A stretch of 64,000 bases of DNA from Leishmania mexicana MHOM/GT/2001/U1103 (Eukaryota; Euglenozoa; Kinetoplastea; Trypanosomatida; Trypanosomatidae). The stretch spans positions 784,084-848,083 of the forward strand of contig NC_018338.1 in assembly GCF_000234665.1 (NCBI RefSeq), written 5' to 3'. Of the stretch, positions 42,042 to 52,217 are shown in pieces. The position numbers were made by a program, and so were the translations under genes. The notes under the pieces are model-generated. The model saw nothing but the letters and a program-made list of their open reading frames with translations. It made no database searches and was not told where the DNA came from. The first letter of the stretch is position 1. Every line of letters begins with the position of its first letter.

Positions 42042-43055
42042 AAGCACTGCTTGCATGGACTTCTGTTCAACTTCTCCTTCGCCCTCTTCTTGCGACTCCA
42101 CATACCTTCATCACCTTCCACTTCCGCCCCTCATCTTTTGTGTGTGTGTGTGCCGCTGTTGCTGCTGCAGAAGTCTTTCGCGTGCCAGTCCGCCTAGCAG
42201 CGTTCTTCAGCCTTTGAGTGCTCTTCGTTCTTTCCCTATTCTAGCTCCCCCTTTTCCCTCTTTCATCCGCTGCTGCTCCTTTGCTTGTACTCTAGTCTAG
42301 TGTGATCGGCTCCTCACCCCATCGTCGCCCTTGGCGTCTCTGAGTTCGTTTTCTGCGCGACGAGGCGCGGAGAAGGCACTCCACTGCACACTCGGCTACC
42401 CACAACCGCGCAGATACGCGCACACGACGAAACACCCACCACCACCCCTGTCATATACATTCACACCGGTGGCTGTGTCTTGTGCTTTTCTAGATCACCA
42501 TCGCCGCCAACAGCTGCGCACACAATCTCGCACTCTCTCCCATTCTGGGAAGGTGCACGCACGTGCGTGCGCTTCGCGGTGGCCTCCCTCCTTCTTTTTC
42601 CCTTTCCCCTTCTCTTGTACCCGAGAGGTTTGGCTCGAGTCTTCAGTTTTCCATTGCAGCTCGTGTGGGCTTCTCCTCGCTGTTTGTGTACTCTCTTGCG
42701 CTGAGCACCGACGTCGTACTTCACTCGCGCCTTTGCTGTCCTCGTCTCCATTCTCAACTTGTTGTGGTCCTCCTGTTGACGGCTGTATCGCCCTCTGCCT
42801 CCAGTGTTTGTGTCTATTCCATCTTTCCACACACACACACCTTTCTTTTTTCTTTTTGCGTTCCCGTCGCGTGGCTCTCTCTACACGAGTTGTTATCTCC
42901 GTGTGTGATGATGTCGGCCTGTCCGCAGTGTCCCTCCCAGGCTCTCTACTTCGCCACTCACTAACCCCCCCCACACCACTGAGGCTCTATCCTCATAGAA
43001 GCTCAATCGGGAGGTCAAGCGTCAACCTTGCGTTTTATGCACCTGGAGCGACACT

Positions 43056-43058
<3 letters not shown>

Positions 43059-43087
<29 letters not shown>
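43059..43087 (+). repeat. AC microsatellite, about 14 units
   Basis: Uninterrupted AC dinucleotides upstream of the ATG2-like gene. Confidence 0.95.
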
Positions 43088-43088
<1 letters not shown>

Positions 43089-43415
43089 CCTGAAGCAACT
43101 CGCAGCAGGAGCAGCAGCACCGTCAACCGCGCTCCTGCCACCGCGGCCACCCTCCCCCGACTTTTTTTGTCGTTCGTTCTTCGTGTTCCGCACTGTAACC
43201 GTTTTTGTTTCTGTTCTCCTTTCATTATTATATAGCGCGGCATCTCTCTTGCGTTCCCGTCCCACTTTCACCTTCACACGTCCCTTGCAGCCCCGCTGAT
43301 CGGCGGCGCTAGATGTGTGCTTGTTTCACTGGACGTGGGTGCATCCGTAAGGGAGTCGAGAACAGCAGGTCGATGCGCGGGAGCGAAAGAGAGGTGGCGG
43401 CAAAGCGCGAGCACA

Positions 43416-46400
43416 ATGAACTTTGTGAACACCTACCTGCTTCTTCCACTGCAGCGCAAGATTTTCAAAAACTTTGGCCACTATGACTACCAGACGAGCA
43501 CGTTCTACCTCAACGAGGAGCGCGTGAATGAGGTCTTCTTCGACCCTGCGTATAATCCGTTTGTCGACGTGCTGCGCGAGACGTCGCACGCGTCGGCTGT
43601 CGCCTCGTCCAAGGCGGCGGCAGCGGCGGCACAGCAGCAGCACCAGCACCAGCGTGTCTTCTCCTTTTCCACTGTGCGAAGATGGAACACCACGAGCGAT
43701 ACTGATGCTGGTCTTTCAGCGTCGCCTTCGCCGCCGAGTCAACCCTGCAGTGGGTCGGTGGACAGTGAAGCCGCAGCGGTGACGGCGGCGGAAGGGGCGG
43801 AGAGGAACAGGGAATTCACTGCTGGCGTACCACGCAGCCCACCGGTGCGACTGCTCAGCGGCAAGATCCGCTCCGCCGGGCTTGTGTCGTTCCTACGCCA
43901 AGTCACGACGCAGAAATCGCTGTCGGTGGAGTCCATGGATTTAGTCTTTGACGTGACCACCGCAGCGATCGCGGACCCTACTGGTGTCTCTCACACAGAC
44001 GCTCCCTCTCTGGTGACCCGGCCCGCGGGTGTGCCGCGCGATGCGGAGGACGATACTGCACGTCAGCTAGGCGGTACTCCTCTCCCAGACCCTGCAGCGG
44101 CAGGGTTGTCTGTTGCGGAGGAAGGCGACGACGTGAAACCTACGCAGCCGCCCTTGTACTCGTCGAGGCGGTTTCGACGCGACGAGATGGCGAAGCTGGC
44201 ACGGTCGTACTCCATTGAGGATCACTCATGGCTACAGAGCGAGGAGGAGAATCAAGGCTCCTCACCCGACGCGACAGGAGCAGACTTTGGTAACTTGGAC
44301 GCGGACGCTGGGCCGCTAGCTGCTGATGGCGTCGCGAGGCCAGCAAGCCCCAAAGAGGGCCCCACGACACAGTTTCACACGGTGGGGGATCTGATGACAT
44401 ACCTTAAGCAGCAGCTGCAGGGCATGGCGGTAGGCGTGGAGGAGGTGCACCTCACCTTCTGCATCCCACCCGTTGGGGCCGCTGGGTCACTCCTGCGCAG
44501 CACAGACTCCGCGAGCCGCCGCAGCGGCCGACCGCATGCGGCGGCACGGGCAAGTGCTGCGGCGGCACCGCTGCACCTGCGCAGTGGCACACGTGTGTTG
44601 CATCTGTCGTGTCGCCGAGGGCTCCGCTTCACGGTGGACGAGTCCACTGGGGCGTCGGTGGAAGACATGCAGTGCACGGCGAGCATACAGGATTGGCAGT
44701 GCTACGTTCACGTCATGACCAGCGATGGCCCGCTGCCGTCGGAGTTTTCCCTGGACGACTTGGTTTTCACGACGTCTACAGCGCTCACCGCGGGTACTGC
44801 AGGGCAGCCGCCGCGGGCAGCAGCGAGGGATGACACCGAGTCCGCTGCTGGAGCACCCTTTACAGTGCGTGTCGCCCGTCGAGGTGCCGGTGCAGCTGCC
44901 AACGCCACGAGTACTTCGCCTTCCCCTTCGTTGGCGTCTGCAGATGTGACGCCGCCGCCGAAGGTTCTTGTTGACGTGGACGCCGCAGAGGGTTGGAGCA
45001 TCGTCCTTTCTGCAATGCAGATAGCGCATCTGGTGGCCATGATGAAGCAGGTAATGGGTGATTCGACAGATTCGGATGAGGGCGCGACTTCCGCACGCAG
45101 TCTCTCTTCCTCTTCGGCGGTGGAACCCGCCAGCACAGCAGGAGAGTCGGATAAGCAGGTAGCGGCGGTCCCACTAGATTCTGGCGAGGCCGTCACTGCC
45201 GCTACCCTGACCGCCACACAGCTGCGTTCCGCCGCCAAGTACGTGAACGTGCATTGTGGTGGGTGCTCTATCAGCTTACTGACGCAGTCCGTCGTCGACG
45301 CCAACGCTGTGGCGTGTGCGTGGCGCTGCGCGCTTTCCTCACAGCAGCTTGCGCTTCTCGACCCGCAGGCGATTGCGCCTTTGAAGCAGTCGACTGCTGC
45401 TTCAACCCTGCCCGTGTACGAGGCCCTCACCACACCGCACTTCACGTATGTCATGCGCGATGTGGACATGCTTTTTCCAAACATCGATTCCGAGGCGCCA
45501 TTGTCATCGTCCACGTCGGCACCGACGGCCAGTGGCGTTTTCCAGCAATCGGCGAGGAAGCGGAAGATTTACCGACGAATCTTCGACAACAAACTGGCTG
45601 ACCCCGTCGTGACGGAGCAGCTCGCGAGGGCACGCGCTGCTGCAGGAAGCTCCAGCAACGGCGGCGGCGCGAGTTTTTTCCTTGGCGTCGGGTCGATCTC
45701 TTTCTTGGAGTACCGCCATGCCACCGCCGCGGCCGGGCAACGCAATGCAGCGTCGTCGTCTTCGTTCCCCGCTGCTGAAGTACGTTGCGTGCCGCTCTTG
45801 TCGCCCTTGCTGGCGCACTCACTGCGACCCGCGAAGCTTATGCACGCCGAGCGCAGTCCATACGCCTTGGTCATCTTCCACCGTTCCACACCGCCACTGC
45901 CGGATCAACCGCCTGCCGCGGAAGTACTAGCCCCGCCCCCATCACCTTGCCTGTGTATCTACCAGGAGACTGTTGTCGTTGGTGTGGCCAAGATCTCCGT
46001 CCAACTTGACGCAGGACTGCTTGAGGTTCTTGCGATGTACGGCACCACTGTCGAGGGGCTGATCCGCCGCGTGGGCTGTGTGCCGCAGGGGTGCAGAGGG
46101 GAGCCAGATCGCACGGCAGAGGCTCTGGCCGACGCCACAGGCTTGCCAGCTCACAGGCTCTCTTCGCCGCCGTCACCAAATGTGCTCCCATCGCCCGTGA
46201 TCCGCACCCGCAGCTCCGTCAAGGTGCTCCTGGAGAGTGTCGATGCGTCGATTCGATTCCCTGTCTGTCCGAACGGCACCACAACCTCACCTGAGCTCTT
46301 ACCCGATCCCGCTGATGGCGTGTCTGCGTCTACCGCATCCCCCGCCTCAGCTGCAGCCGAACCGCAGTCGTTGCTGCTCGCGCGCCTTCTTCAGCGCTTA

Positions 46401-49400
46401 AGAGAGTCGAGTTTCGATACCCATCGTCATAACCGTGCACTCCTCCGTCGCCGAGCACGGCAGGCGAAGGGTGACGGGTACCGGGTCGCGGTATCGCCCA
46501 CAACGGCATCGACGAAGCTGGCGGAGGAGGCGGCGGTCGCCTCAACGATCGCCGTACAGGAGCAGCTTGGGTTTCCCGAGGACGTGGACACGCGGGCACG
46601 CTTCCTGCCCGAGTTGCTGAGCTTTTCGCTGCGCGACTTGCAGGTGGTGCACACGCCATCCGCAACCACGGCTGCGCGAGGCGCCGATGTGGCCACACCC
46701 GCTGCTGTGGTTTACACACCCGCGAGTACGTCGGTCAAATGGCGTGAGGCGGTCGTGTATCTGCAAGATATCCTGGAGCAGACCAAGTCGGAGCTGTTTC
46801 GTGTGGACTACAGCCACGAGATGAACATCAACGTGACGCACACCAGTCTTCCTGGCCTTGCCGGAGGAGCGTGGAGAGCTTTGGAACGCGTTCTGGCGCT
46901 GCAGATACGACTAGGTGAGATCACGACAACCGCACTGACACAGGACGACTATCTGCTCGCAACTCACTACGTGAGCGAGCTGCTATTGACGCTATCGCGG
47001 TGCCGCCAGCGCCTGCACGCCGGAAGGGTAGCCACAGCAGCGAGAGAGCCCGGCAGCAACGCACCACCGCGTGACCAGCTACCTGTTGTAGGTGTGGCTT
47101 CTGTGCGATCAGACGACCTCCCTGTCCCCGACGAAGCAGGCACGGCATCGGTGGATGTCTCGGATGAAAGCCGGTCTTTGCACACATCTGGTGGTGGCGT
47201 TCGGCCTAGCGAGCGCCGCGACGAGCTGGCCGAACATCCTGCCGGCTCAGTCGCAGAAGCCTTCGCCATGGCAGATGCGCTGACCACGGGCCACGGCTGT
47301 GTCAGAGCGAGGGTGCGCAGGTGCGCCGCGGACGACGACACTCAGGATGGTACTTCGAGGCCCAAGTCTCGAGGCAGCGGCGATGGCGGCGACAGCGCAG
47401 ATCCGCTGCGGAACGCTGTGCCAGAGCTGTGGCGCCTCTTGGACACGACGTGCACATCACTTGACGTGCGCGTCAGTCGCATTCGTCTGGGGCTCTTCGC
47501 GCCTCGTCTCTCGCCGATGGGTCAGGTGGTCGGTGAGCCGCTTTACCGATGCCTGCCGAGGTCGCAGCGGCGCTGCCTGGTCGACTTGAACTGCCTCTAC
47601 CACCTTTACATCATGGAGCTCGTTGACGTGTCGGTGCGTGGGCTGAGCGGCGACGGCGCTCTCGCTAAGGCTGGGCAGGCAAACTACGCGCGTGTGCGAT
47701 TGGGCGGCTTCGCTTTGTGGGAGCGGCAGCCGGCGCCGGCGCCGCCACTCGCGTCCTGCGATGGTCGCGACGCTGGCGGAGGGGCAGGGGCGGGGGCAGT
47801 GTCGCCGCTTTACAAGAGCCACGTATCGAATTCTGTTGGCCCTGGCGGTGCGCCACCCGTGTCGCACGGCCTGGGGGGAGGCATGTGCCGAGACTTGGCT
47901 TACTATATGCCCAACTCCCTGGCAGCTCACTCTGGCCACCGACGTGCCGGCACTCTGGTGCAGCTCGTGCAAAGCTACACAGAAGTGCGAGGTGACGAAG
48001 AGGAGAGGGATGACAGGGGCCACAGAGATGCGAGTGACACGACCCAGGGCGATGACGACAGCGGCGGTCAGTGGGTTAGCCACAGCTCACGAGTGCTGTC
48101 CGACGTTTGGGCTGCCTACGTGCGAGAGCTCCTATCGATCACCACGGCGGCTGGACGAGCCGCGCACGCACCGCTGCCCACTGTTCGTGAGAGCGGTGTG
48201 TGCGAGGTGCGTCTTCTCGAAATGGCGAGGGTGTCGCCCATCGCAACCGCGGTGCACTCCTGCCACACTACATCGTTCGTGTCCACTGCTTTTCCCGCTG
48301 CACCGGTGCCACCCAACAGGCGGTATTTGTGGCTGCAGCTAACTGGCTTGGGTCTTCATCACGCTGTGGCATACAATGGTGATCATCTGGCGGCGGTACT
48401 GAAGCAGTACTTCAGCGGTGGCGGCGGGGCTGTTGCTCCGGCGGCGTCTGTCGTACGAGATGGCGGCGAGGCGAGGGGCGGGGCTGAGGGGCTTGCCACG
48501 TCCGCTTTCCCGGAGGAACCGCTCTGGACGACAAAGGTGCACGTCGACGTTGTGAACCTCATGGCCACGTACCGCCCTCGCGGCGCCGGCCGCTCGCTGG
48601 CGGTACTGCTGCTCCCGCGTGCTTCGGTGCTGATAAAGCTGCCAGTGATAGTTCCGGCGACGCCGGCGTCAGCGGAAGCGCATGGGACCGCCATACCACC
48701 TGAAGAGCTACGACGGGGTAGTGCTGCAGCGGGGTCGCTGGAGACGTCGTCGCCACCACCTGCCTCCGAAGACGTGTCTGCTCCACTGACGATGCGCGCG
48801 CAGGCGTGGCTGCACACTTCACTACCGCTTTACGTGTGCAACGACTTTGACGTGGAGGCGCTTGTTCGCGAGGTGCTCAACCCGGCCGAGAGCGACGACT
48901 GGGGTGTGGACCTGGAGAGCGCCGGCTTTGTGCGTCTTTGCGAGGTGATTTCTACGGCCGCCTGCTCCTCCTCGTCCTCGCTCGCCACGGATATGCAGCA
49001 GAACACTGATGACGCCGGTGCACCCAGAGCGGGCAAATCGACTTCGTGCTCGCGAACGCCAAACCTGATCCTCACGGTGCGCTCGAAGAGCTTAAGCGGA
49101 TCGGCGTCAGGAGCCCACGGTGGCGGTGACACAAGAGAAGAGGGGGGCTCCATCGACTACGCCTACTTGGCGCCAGCTGTGTCGATGCATCTGCAACACA
49201 TCGAGCTGTCCGCGTTCATGGCGAAGGATTCCTTCGAGGTGTTCCGCGAGCTTGTGGAGGCATGGGGATCAGGGGCTGACCTGAAGGCGACGGATGCACC
49301 GGCAACGCTCGTCATGCGCAGCGGGCCCGGCTTTGAGTGGGTGGCGGAAGAGGTGGCGCGCAGCTGTGCCCCCATGACGTTCCGTGTGAATCCTTACCTC

Positions 49401-52217
49401 GTCACCAGAGGCAGGGCAGCGGAGGAGGATGCAAGCAGTGGGGGGCTTCTACCCTCTCCAGTCGGTGCGCCGATGATGCGTACCATTGCGAGTGTCGACG
49501 ACTACACATCGCACTACCCATTTCTGCCGTCGGCCACGTCGTTGCAGGCGTCTAGCGACTTTGAATCGCCGTGGACGGCGCCGGAAAAGTCGCAGCTAGG
49601 TCCCCCTACTGGCATGGGAGGCTATAACGCCTCTTACTCGGGTTTTCGGAGCAGCGCGAGCGCGTACGGGTACAGTCGCTGGCTTGATGCCCTACACGCT
49701 TCATACGGACGAGACCCACAGCTCTACGACACGTACCAGGCACGCGCTGCCGAACTCCTCGATGGTGCGCCCTGGGTGCCGCTGCACCAACGAGTCCACT
49801 CTATCTCCTCGAACGCAAGCGGTGTGGCGCAAGAGAGAACGCGACGCGGGCGGAGCGCGTCCCCGCTGCCTGCGTCGTCCGCTGATGCGGTGCCGCAGTC
49901 CCGGCGCTATGATGAGGTCTCGGACACCATTTCTGTGTCAAGCGACGACGATGACGAGCTGACGGCCGAGGAAGGCGCGGCGGCGGTGGCGCCAACGCGC
50001 GGCGTACGCGACGCGCAGGGAGGAGCATCACTCCTGTTGCCTCGGCCGTCACTACCGAGGGCGGCTGCTCCTGGTACTGCGATCTCCTCTCTGTCCTCGT
50101 CCTTTTCCGATCTGGAGGATACGGTGGCGTCTGGAGCACAGCTGCGATGGTGTGTTCTAGCGTCTGAGGATTCTGTTGCATCATCGCTGCTGCCCTCTGG
50201 CGATCCCCGGCATTGCGGCGACCGTGCCGACTCCGATGCCGCCGCCGGCGACCCAGGCGTAGCCACAGAGAGGCGCATTGACCTATTCGCTGCGTGCGAT
50301 CGGCAGCCGCACTTCCTCAGCTGCTGGTCGCGCGAGCGTGCCGAAGCGGCACGGCAGAGGCGTGCCGTGCGTCTTAACCGACTCGACTGCACCGATGACG
50401 CCCTCCTCCACGACACCCCGGAAAAGTACCTCTACCCGCCGGTCGAGCTTGAGTTCTTCTTGAGCGACTGCTCCCTCAACCTCAGCTTGTACGAAGGAAC
50501 GGACTTGATGTCGGCGGCCGTCCGAAAGCAGCGGCGAGGCTACCTGCAGATCGTCTCGCGAGGCGCGAGCCTGGCGCAGGCGGCACCGTACATCTTCGGC
50601 GGCGACAGACGGTCAGAGGCGGCGCTAGCGCAGGACTCATCGCACCCCCCAAACCGACGGACGAAGCCCTCGCTTTCGCGTTGCAGCTACGACACAACCT
50701 TAGGCACCGGCGCTACGTGGTCCTTACACACCATCAGCGGGGAGTCCTCGACGTCACGGCTCGAGCGTTTGCACGATCGTGGCTGCCGCAGTGGCTTTGG
50801 CGACCGTGATGCAAGCAAGCGGCTTGTTCTCAGTTGCCGCGGCATCACGGTCCAGATGGACACCTTTCCTCAAGGCTCGGAGGAAGACTTGTGGTTCCAC
50901 GTCGTGGTGGGGGAGGTAACGGTGTTCGACTGCATCAACACCAGCGATGTTCATCGCCTGCTGACCACCACGCCGAAGCCGCCGGTGTCGCTCGCCGCAC
51001 AACCGAGGCGAGGCAGCGGTGTTGCACGCTGCCATGCTGACATGCCGGGTGTCCAGGGTGGCGGCAGCTGCAGCCGCGGTGGGGCAACCGATGCGCGACA
51101 GCTAGAGCTGACTGGGTTGCTGACCTCGTCAAAGAGCGTGCTTGCGGCGGCGAGCGGAGATATGAAGGAGGCGTCTCGTGCGTCCTTCACTGTCTCCCAT
51201 TTCCAGCAGGGCGGCAGCGAGCTTTCGCTGGCGGTTCGGCTGCAACCGACGTCGCTGACATGGAGCGGCGCCTCCGTCGACTTTGCGCAGTCTTTCTTCT
51301 CCACTGCATCGGCATCGCCGCCCTCGTCGCCAGCCAACAGCAAAGGCGCCGCAACGATTGCTGCGTCCTCGTCGTCTGTCCCAGCGGCTGAGGCCGGCAC
51401 CATTTCCGGCACCGAAGCACCGCCTCTCTTCTACCGCCGCGTGGTGATCCTGCCCACAACGCTGACCGCCGCCGGCTCCTTCCAGAGCGACAAGGGGGTT
51501 CTGGCAGCTCTGTCAGAGGGCAACTCGCTTGATGCCTTGCGCAGTGTACCGGTGCTCTCGTGGATTTCGCTGCAGGAGATTCCGCTCCCGATCCCGTTCA
51601 TGCGCGTCGAGGACTGCAGCAGCGCCGCGACGCTTCTGCAGCGCATCGTGGAAGACTCGAACTGTGTGTCGATCCGCTTTTTGCTGACAGCGTGCTGCTG
51701 CGGGCTGCAACCGCTCTCCGCCGTCACACGTGTGGGCGAGGCGGCAAAGGGGCTTTTGCTGCTGCCGCTCTCGAACTACCGCGGCGCCGCGCTGCACCAC
51801 GCGATCCGCACGGCGTCTTCTGTGTTCATGCAGGAGCTGCTCACGCAGGCGTCGGACATGGCAGCTTTGCTGGCGAGCGGGTCCTACCATGCAAGCCGCT
51901 CACTCCTTGAGGTGCTCGTGGCACCACAACATCGTGGACTCACCATAGAAGAGCCGTCGCGTGCTTCACAACCCGCCGGCGTCGCGGACGGCTGGCGGCA
52001 AGGCCAGGAGCAGCTGCGTGTTGGACTGCAGGAGGCGCTCACCATGGCGAGCTACTGCACCGGCCCAGACGGGAGCCTTCTGCGCGTTCCCGCAGCGGCG
52101 CTGCGCCTGCTCATGGGTGTGTCCGGCGCGGCGACGACAACCCTCTGGGGTGTTCGAAATAGTCAGGGCAGTGCCATGCGTGAGCGGGATGGCCACATCT
52201 ACAAGAAGAAGTCCTGA
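43416..52217 (+). CDS. ATG2: ATG2-like giant protein (bridge-type lipid transfer protein), 2933 aa
   Basis: The frame is open from 43317 but the first ATG is 43416 (MNFVNTYLLLPLQ). The N-terminal ~60 residues resemble a chorein-type start: a hydrophobic helix, then TFYLNEERVNEVFF. A segment near residues 145-180 (VRLLSGKIRSAGLVSFL, then VESMDLVFDV) reads like the repeating beta-groove of ATG2/VPS13 proteins. The C-terminal ~160 residues (from ~2770) match the ATG2 C-terminal domain in layout: a KGLLLLPLSNYR segment, a helix with many small residues, then LRVPAAALRLLMGVSG and a GVRNSQ end. ATG2 moves lipids from the ER to the growing autophagosome. The length is above that of yeast or human ATG2 because of many Ser/Ala/Gly-rich acidic insertions. 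The assignment is by eye, mainly from the two ends. Confidence 0.75.
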   Translation: MNFVNTYLLLPLQRKIFKNFGHYDYQTSTFYLNEERVNEVFFDPAYNPFVDVLRETSHASAVASSKAAAAAAQQQHQHQRVFSFSTVRRWNTTSDTDAGLSASPSPPSQPCSGSVDSEAAAVTAAEGAERNREFTAGVPRSPPVRLLSGKIRSAGLVSFLRQVTTQKSLSVESMDLVFDVTTAAIADPTGVSHTDAPSLVTRPAGVPRDAEDDTARQLGGTPLPDPAAAGLSVAEEGDDVKPTQPPLYSSRRFRRDEMAKLARSYSIEDHSWLQSEEENQGSSPDATGADFGNLDADAGPLAADGVARPASPKEGPTTQFHTVGDLMTYLKQQLQGMAVGVEEVHLTFCIPPVGAAGSLLRSTDSASRRSGRPHAAARASAAAAPLHLRSGTRVLHLSCRRGLRFTVDESTGASVEDMQCTASIQDWQCYVHVMTSDGPLPSEFSLDDLVFTTSTALTAGTAGQPPRAAARDDTESAAGAPFTVRVARRGAGAAANATSTSPSPSLASADVTPPPKVLVDVDAAEGWSIVLSAMQIAHLVAMMKQVMGDSTDSDEGATSARSLSSSSAVEPASTAGESDKQVAAVPLDSGEAVTAATLTATQLRSAAKYVNVHCGGCSISLLTQSVVDANAVACAWRCALSSQQLALLDPQAIAPLKQSTAASTLPVYEALTTPHFTYVMRDVDMLFPNIDSEAPLSSSTSAPTASGVFQQSARKRKIYRRIFDNKLADPVVTEQLARARAAAGSSSNGGGASFFLGVGSISFLEYRHATAAAGQRNAASSSSFPAAEVRCVPLLSPLLAHSLRPAKLMHAERSPYALVIFHRSTPPLPDQPPAAEVLAPPPSPCLCIYQETVVVGVAKISVQLDAGLLEVLAMYGTTVEGLIRRVGCVPQGCRGEPDRTAEALADATGLPAHRLSSPPSPNVLPSPVIRTRSSVKVLLESVDASIRFPVCPNGTTTSPELLPDPADGVSASTASPASAAAEPQSLLLARLLQRLRESSFDTHRHNRALLRRRARQAKGDGYRVAVSPTTASTKLAEEAAVASTIAVQEQLGFPEDVDTRARFLPELLSFSLRDLQVVHTPSATTAARGADVATPAAVVYTPASTSVKWREAVVYLQDILEQTKSELFRVDYSHEMNINVTHTSLPGLAGGAWRALERVLALQIRLGEITTTALTQDDYLLATHYVSELLLTLSRCRQRLHAGRVATAAREPGSNAPPRDQLPVVGVASVRSDDLPVPDEAGTASVDVSDESRSLHTSGGGVRPSERRDELAEHPAGSVAEAFAMADALTTGHGCVRARVRRCAADDDTQDGTSRPKSRGSGDGGDSADPLRNAVPELWRLLDTTCTSLDVRVSRIRLGLFAPRLSPMGQVVGEPLYRCLPRSQRRCLVDLNCLYHLYIMELVDVSVRGLSGDGALAKAGQANYARVRLGGFALWERQPAPAPPLASCDGRDAGGGAGAGAVSPLYKSHVSNSVGPGGAPPVSHGLGGGMCRDLAYYMPNSLAAHSGHRRAGTLVQLVQSYTEVRGDEEERDDRGHRDASDTTQGDDDSGGQWVSHSSRVLSDVWAAYVRELLSITTAAGRAAHAPLPTVRESGVCEVRLLEMARVSPIATAVHSCHTTSFVSTAFPAAPVPPNRRYLWLQLTGLGLHHAVAYNGDHLAAVLKQYFSGGGGAVAPAASVVRDGGEARGGAEGLATSAFPEEPLWTTKVHVDVVNLMATYRPRGAGRSLAVLLLPRASVLIKLPVIVPATPASAEAHGTAIPPEELRRGSAAAGSLETSSPPPASEDVSAPLTMRAQAWLHTSLPLYVCNDFDVEALVREVLNPAESDDWGVDLESAGFVRLCEVISTAACSSSSSLATDMQQNTDDAGAPRAGKSTSCSRTPNLILTVRSKSLSGSASGAHGGGDTREEGGSIDYAYLAPAVSMHLQHIELSAFMAKDSFEVFRELVEAWGSGADLKATDAPATLVMRSGPGFEWVAEEVARSCAPMTFRVNPYLVTRGRAAEEDASSGGLLPSPVGAPMMRTIASVDDYTSHYPFLPSATSLQASSDFESPWTAPEKSQLGPPTGMGGYNASYSGFRSSASAYGYSRWLDALHASYGRDPQLYDTYQARAAELLDGAPWVPLHQRVHSISSNASGVAQERTRRGRSASPLPASSADAVPQSRRYDEVSDTISVSSDDDDELTAEEGAAAVAPTRGVRDAQGGASLLLPRPSLPRAAAPGTAISSLSSSFSDLEDTVASGAQLRWCVLASEDSVASSLLPSGDPRHCGDRADSDAAAGDPGVATERRIDLFAACDRQPHFLSCWSRERAEAARQRRAVRLNRLDCTDDALLHDTPEKYLYPPVELEFFLSDCSLNLSLYEGTDLMSAAVRKQRRGYLQIVSRGASLAQAAPYIFGGDRRSEAALAQDSSHPPNRRTKPSLSRCSYDTTLGTGATWSLHTISGESSTSRLERLHDRGCRSGFGDRDASKRLVLSCRGITVQMDTFPQGSEEDLWFHVVVGEVTVFDCINTSDVHRLLTTTPKPPVSLAAQPRRGSGVARCHADMPGVQGGGSCSRGGATDARQLELTGLLTSSKSVLAAASGDMKEASRASFTVSHFQQGGSELSLAVRLQPTSLTWSGASVDFAQSFFSTASASPPSSPANSKGAATIAASSSSVPAAEAGTISGTEAPPLFYRRVVILPTTLTAAGSFQSDKGVLAALSEGNSLDALRSVPVLSWISLQEIPLPIPFMRVEDCSSAATLLQRIVEDSNCVSIRFLLTACCCGLQPLSAVTRVGEAAKGLLLLPLSNYRGAALHHAIRTASSVFMQELLTQASDMAALLASGSYHASRSLLEVLVAPQHRGLTIEEPSRASQPAGVADGWRQGQEQLRVGLQEALTMASYCTGPDGSLLRVPAAALRLLMGVSGAATTTLWGVRNSQGSAMRERDGHIYKKKS

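Larger units (their letters stand above)
41518..43415 (+). other. Intergenic spacer upstream of the ATG2-like gene
   Basis: No coding signal. Contains a C17 run at 42025-42041 and the CA microsatellite at 43059-43087. A T/C region at 43160-43224 is followed by AG at 43234-43235, about 181 nt before the ATG. Long frames here are Ser/Leu/Phe/Arg-rich translations of pyrimidine tracts. Confidence 0.6.

Noticed and set aside
42331..43299. 322-codon frame upstream of the ATG2-like gene
   Set aside because: Ser/Leu/Phe/Arg/His-rich product of T/C tracts and the AC microsatellite, in the 5' flank of the giant gene.
46330..51459. Several long minus-strand frames inside the ATG2-like gene
   Set aside because: Shadow frames caused by GC-rich third positions; every gene here is on the + strand.
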